Shown here: positions 60,905-64,000 of the stretch, in pieces
Numbering within the stretch: the stretch's first letter is position 1
How the letters are laid out: every line of letters begins with the position of its first letter
Origin: Clostridia bacterium
GTDB taxonomy: Bacteria > Bacillota > Clostridia > Christensenellales > Borkfalkiaceae
Length of the DNA stretch: 64,000 nt
Assembly: GCA_017467275.1 (NCBI GenBank)
Contig: JAFTSN010000016.1
Coordinates: forward strand, 1 to 64,000
Reading direction: 5' to 3'
Position numbers and translations under genes: made by a program
The notes under the pieces: generated by a model
Databases searched by the model: none
What the model was told of the DNA's origin: nothing
What the model saw: the letters and a program-made list of their open reading frames with translations, nothing else

Positions 60905-61750
60905 TTACCCCTTTAACGCCCCTGCCGCCATGCCTTCGATAATATAGCGTTGCAAGAACACGTAAAGGCAAATGACGGGCAGAGCAACGGTGAAAGTTGC
61001 CGCGGAGATCCCCGTCCAATCGGACGAAAATTGCCCCTTGAAAGCAAACAGTCCCGTCGAAATCGTCATGTATTTGTCCTCAATCAAATAGATATATGGC
61101 GTTAGGAAATCGTTCCAACCGCCAACGAGCTTTAAAATAAAGACCGTCGAAAGAATGGGCTTCATGAGCGGAATCACAAATCCGAACACGTAACGGAAAT
61201 ATCCGCAACCATCGATAAACGCCGCCTCGTCGAGATCGCGCGGAATGTCTTTCACAAATTGAATCGCCATGAAGATATAGACGGTCAATCCGCCGAAGCC
61301 CCAGAAAATTACGAGCACGAACGGACTGTTATATAACCCGAGGTTTTGCACGAGAAAGATATTCGCAATCAGGCTTCCCGGGAAAAAGGTGGAAAGCAGA
61401 ATAAAGGTGAACACCTTATCCGAGCCCTTGAAATGCCCCCTCGCTAAAGGAAACGCCACAAGCGCGATCACCACGCAGGAAATGAGCGCGGAGCCGACCG
61501 TGATTCCCACGGTGTAGGCAAGGCGACCGAACACGTCGAGCACCTCAAATGCTTCCTTATAGTTGGCAAACAGCTCCTTAAACGGCTTGAACGCAAACAG
61601 CCCCGACGGATCCTTTAAAAAGTCCGTGCTGGATTTTAAGGACACGTTCAAAACGAGCAAAAGCGGAAAGACCATAACAAGAGTCATAACCGCAAGCGCC
61701 GTCCAACAAAGAACGGTCACACCAATCGGTTCTCTTCTCAATTTCTTCAT
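60905..61750 (-). CDS. Carbohydrate ABC transporter permease (MalG/CUT1 type)
   Basis: This 281-residue inner-membrane protein has six predicted helices and the EAA loop with DLDEAAFIDGCGYFRYVFG, which docks on the ATPase. C-terminal FLQRYIIEGMAAGALKG is the usual ending of this family. It forms a heterodimer with the MalF-like protein, whose gene overlaps it by 4 bases. No ATPase gene is in the window; as in many Bacillota CUT1 systems, a shared MsmX-type ATPase elsewhere is likely. Confidence 0.95.
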   Translation of the reverse strand: MKKLRREPIGVTVLCWTALAVMTLVMVFPLLLVLNVSLKSSTDFLKDPSGLFAFKPFKELFANYKEAFEVLDVFGRLAYTVGITVGSALISCVVIALVAFPLARGHFKGSDKVFTFILLSTFFPGSLIANIFLVQNLGLYNSPFVLVIFWGFGGLTVYIFMAIQFVKDIPRDLDEAAFIDGCGYFRYVFGFVIPLMKPILSTVFILKLVGGWNDFLTPYIYLIEDKYMTISTGLFAFKGQFSSDWTGISAATFTVALPVICLYVFLQRYIIEGMAAGALKG

Positions 61751-62658
61751 TCCTCCGCCTCCTTTCGCCTAACCGTCGCATTAAATACGAGCATGACAAG
61801 CATGACGAACAGCGAGAAATAGATATTGAGTGCCGCCGCCTGCCCTTGATTGGAAGCGCTGTTGGTGGCAAGCTGGAAGATATAGAGCGCGAGCGTCGTT
61901 GTGTTCGCCGTGCCGTTGGTTAAAACGAATATGATATCGAACATGGCGAGCGTGCCACTGATGGATATCCAGAAATTGATTACAAGCGTGTTTTTAAGAA
62001 GAGGCAACGTGATATACCAAAACATTTTACCCCCCCTTGCGCCGTCGATCTCTGCCGCCTCGCGGATATCCTCGGAGATATTTTGAAGCCCCGCAATATA
62101 CACGACCATGGCATAGCCGAAATTCGACCAAATCGCCACGAGCACAACGAGGAACATGCTTAAGACTTCCTCCCCCAAAAGTGCGGAGGATTTCCCCAGT
62201 TTCGTAAGGATAACGGCGATCGGGCCCGAAACGGGATCAAATACAAGCTGCCAAGTAAACCCGACCACAGACACGCCGAGAATGGTCGGCATGAAAAAGA
62301 GCGCACGGAAGAAAGAGCGTCCCTTGAACTTCCGCGCCACAACGAGCGCCATTCCAAGGGAAAGCGCCTGCTGAACGATCACGACGGAGATAGAAAATAC
62401 CACCGTGTTCAAAAGAGAATCCCAAATTGAAACGGAGGCGTCGCCCACCTTGAACGCCCGTATGAAATTATCAAATCCCACAAACTCAAAGGGCTGCCCC
62501 ACTCCGTGATAGTCCGTGAAGCTAATCGCCAGATTGACGATCGAAGGCAGCATGGACAGCACGAATATGCTGACAAGCGCGGGCAACGTCGCCAAAATCG
62601 CCACGTAGGGATTGACGAGCGGCGAGGTCTTGAGTTTACTGTGTTTCTTCTTCTCCAC
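61747..62658 (-). CDS. Carbohydrate ABC transporter permease (MalF/CUT1 type)
   Basis: This 303-residue inner-membrane protein has six helices and the EAA loop with DIREAAEIDGARGGKMFWYI. A GTG start at 62658 (VEKKKHSKLK) is chosen because AAGGGGG precedes it by 6 bases, just after the binding-protein stop. The longer frame starts with TTG inside that gene. It pairs with the MalG-like permease and the solute-binding lipoprotein. The sugar imported is unknown. Confidence 0.94.
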   Translation of the reverse strand: MEKKKHSKLKTSPLVNPYVAILATLPALVSIFVLSMLPSIVNLAISFTDYHGVGQPFEFVGFDNFIRAFKVGDASVSIWDSLLNTVVFSISVVIVQQALSLGMALVVARKFKGRSFFRALFFMPTILGVSVVGFTWQLVFDPVSGPIAVILTKLGKSSALLGEEVLSMFLVVLVAIWSNFGYAMVVYIAGLQNISEDIREAAEIDGARGGKMFWYITLPLLKNTLVINFWISISGTLAMFDIIFVLTNGTANTTTLALYIFQLATNSASNQGQAAALNIYFSLFVMLVMLVFNATVRRKEAEE

Positions 62659-62669
62659 CTTTTGCCCCC

Positions 62670-64000
62670 TTATTTCGTGTGCGCGAGCCCCGTATATTTC
62701 TCCCAATCCTTTTTATTGAGTTCCACCCGTTGTTGCAGGCTATCCGCGACCGATTTCGCCGTCAAATCTCCTTTCATAAGGCTGGATATCTCCGAAGCGG
62801 ACGGGAGCGGGAAGTATCTCGGCATTCTCGAATCGTAAGCCTCGACAAAGGTATATTTCGCGCTATCGAAAATAGAATTTACCAGCTCATCGCTCTGCGT
62901 TACCGTTGTTTTCACGGACGGAGTTTTCGTGAAATTCACAAACTTTTGGTAAACCTCGTCGCGGAAGAATATCTCGAGGTATTTTTCGGCAACCGTCTTT
63001 TTGTTTGAGCCGTTAAAGACGGAAAGCGTTGTGCCCGTCTTGACGGCAAGGTTCTTTTTCCCCTCTCCGTTCACGGGATTTTCAACCGCAGGCAAGGCAA
63101 ACGCGCCAATCTCGAATGTAGCCTCCATCTGCGAATAACTCCACGTCCCGTCGATCATCATGGGATATTTCTTACCCGTGGTCGGATTGCCTATGGAAAA
63201 ATAGGTGCTTGCAAAGGAATAATCCAACCCCCAAATTTTATTGTCGACGTAATCCCCGATTTTTTTGACTTTGTCAAACGCTTCCTGCCATATCGCATTG
63301 TTAAAACGGATATTCTCATTCGTGTCGTAGTCCTTGATCGAATGGAAAAATTCGGGCTGACTGATTTCCACAACGTCCGCAACGACGGAATTTAAAACGG
63401 TCATCGTCGGCCATTCCGATTTCCCGCCGAAAATAATCGGCGCTTCAATAGGCGTCAGCGCCACGCCGTTTTGCACTACGGGATATTCCGCAGCCTCTTT
63501 AAATAAATCCAAGACGGCTAAAAACTCACTCCAAGTCTCGGGCGCCTCCACGCCATACTCCGCAAACAATCCCTTATCATAGTAAACGACGTTCGCCACC
63601 TGCTCTAAAGGCAGAGTTAAAAGCTCGGGTTCTCCGCCCGCAGAGGGATCATAAAAGCTCCCCCTCGTCAAATATTCAGCTTTGATTCCGTCCATGTAGT
63701 CCTGCTTCGTCAAGGGTTGCATATAGGCGTTGGTACCCTGCATCATATAGGTTACCTCGGAGGTGAACACGTCGAGATATTTACTCTGCACACGGGAGGA
63801 AAACACGGTGTTGTAGTTGTTGGTGTCCACCGCTTTATAATCCACCGACTTAATCGACGGATTTTCCTTTAAAAATATCTTGTTGACTTCCTCGAAAAAC
63901 TCGTTATATTCGGGTTTAAAGGACAATACGTATAAGACGTCCTTCGACGGACCGCCGCAGGAAGCGAACGAGCCGCAGACCGTCGCCCCGACCAACACAG
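62670..64000 (-). CDS. Extracellular solute-binding lipoprotein (CUT1 type), 5' partial
   Basis: The frame runs off the window edge, so the N-terminus is incomplete. The visible part includes a lipobox-like GSFASCGG and a long periplasmic-binding-protein domain that begins YVLSFKPEYNEFFEEVNKIF. VVYYDKGLFAEYGVEAPETW, YPMMIDGTWSYSQ and the hinge regions typical of sugar-binding ABC proteins follow. It should capture an oligosaccharide at the membrane and pass it to the two downstream permeases. The promoter of the whole locus is presumably upstream, outside the window. Confidence 0.92.
   Translation of the reverse strand, partial: VLVGATVCGSFASCGGPSKDVLYVLSFKPEYNEFFEEVNKIFLKENPSIKSVDYKAVDTNNYNTVFSSRVQSKYLDVFTSEVTYMMQGTNAYMQPLTKQDYMDGIKAEYLTRGSFYDPSAGGEPELLTLPLEQVANVVYYDKGLFAEYGVEAPETWSEFLAVLDLFKEAAEYPVVQNGVALTPIEAPIIFGGKSEWPTMTVLNSVVADVVEISQPEFFHSIKDYDTNENIRFNNAIWQEAFDKVKKIGDYVDNKIWGLDYSFASTYFSIGNPTTGKKYPMMIDGTWSYSQMEATFEIGAFALPAVENPVNGEGKKNLAVKTGTTLSVFNGSNKKTVAEKYLEIFFRDEVYQKFVNFTKTPSVKTTVTQSDELVNSIFDSAKYTFVEAYDSRMPRYFPLPSASEISSLMKGDLTAKSVADSLQQRVELNKKDWEKYTGLAHTK

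Noticed and set aside
1-64000. CRISPR arrays, tRNA or rRNA genes, transposases or prophage genes
   Set aside because: I looked for spaced direct repeats, cloverleaf-like segments and transposase or phage motifs and found none that I could support.

Overview
The window looks like a chromosomal segment of an anaerobic, spore-forming Bacillota (class Clostridia), probably an uncultured gut-type lineage. The evidence is the sporulation genes yabP and yabQ beside a DivIC-like gene, pyruvate:ferredoxin oxidoreductase, an NfnAB-type transhydrogenase, reverse rubrerythrin, an ECF transporter core, a B. subtilis-type ThyA, and GGAGG ribosome sites with consensus sigma-A promoters (TTGACA, 17 bp, TATAAT). 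Nearly all genes lie on the minus strand; only reverse rubrerythrin, pyruvate:ferredoxin oxidoreductase and a small amidase-like gene are on plus. I see no tRNA, rRNA, CRISPR array, insertion sequence or prophage.

Layout, left to right. 1-6.1 kb: a partial, frameshifted Nim-like flavoprotein gene, ferritin, a repeat lipoprotein, nfnBA and reverse rubrerythrin (redox and oxygen defence). 6.1-12.7 kb: a frameshifted sugar-phosphate transferase, hemW, an MGMT-domain protein, lepA, a LysR regulator and mnmE. 12.8-18.6 kb: one apparent operon of a fused ecfA1-ecfA2, ecfT, truA, a CPBP protease and a Gly-rich membrane protein. 18.9-22.6 kb: nifJ with its own promoter and terminator. 22.7-29.5 kb: an amidase, then a relQ operon with two phosphatases and a ComEC-like hydrolase, then yabP-yabQ-divIC-ppx-M50 protease. 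29.5-32.8 kb: typA and thyA-folA. 32.8-42.4 kb: a surface-glycan operon (hddA, hddC-gmhB fusion, gmhA, three glycosyltransferases, an acyltransferase, an EpsG-type polymerase, a flippase) that should make and export a heptose-containing polymer. 42.7-45.7 kb: an SGNH hydrolase, a tyrosine phosphatase and a PlsC-like acyltransferase with zinc ribbon. 45.8-64 kb: phosphohexomutase and a long co-directional glycan-utilisation locus (solute-binding lipoprotein, two permeases, LacI regulator, two related glycosidase-like lipoproteins, a membrane-anchored beta-rich protein, a giant secreted FAD oxidoreductase with six helical repeats, an LRR protein and a sialate-O-acetylesterase-like enzyme).

The two most unusual regions are the GDP-heptose glycan operon, whose likely initiating transferase lies elsewhere in the window and is split by a homopolymer frameshift, and the 45.8-64 kb locus. 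That locus carries a pair of lipoproteins with clan GH-A-like Glu signatures that I cannot assign to a known family, an oxidoreductase with an unrecognised repeat domain, and two exported proteins with similar Cys-containing C-terminal tails. All functional statements are from reading the sequence; no database search was run.
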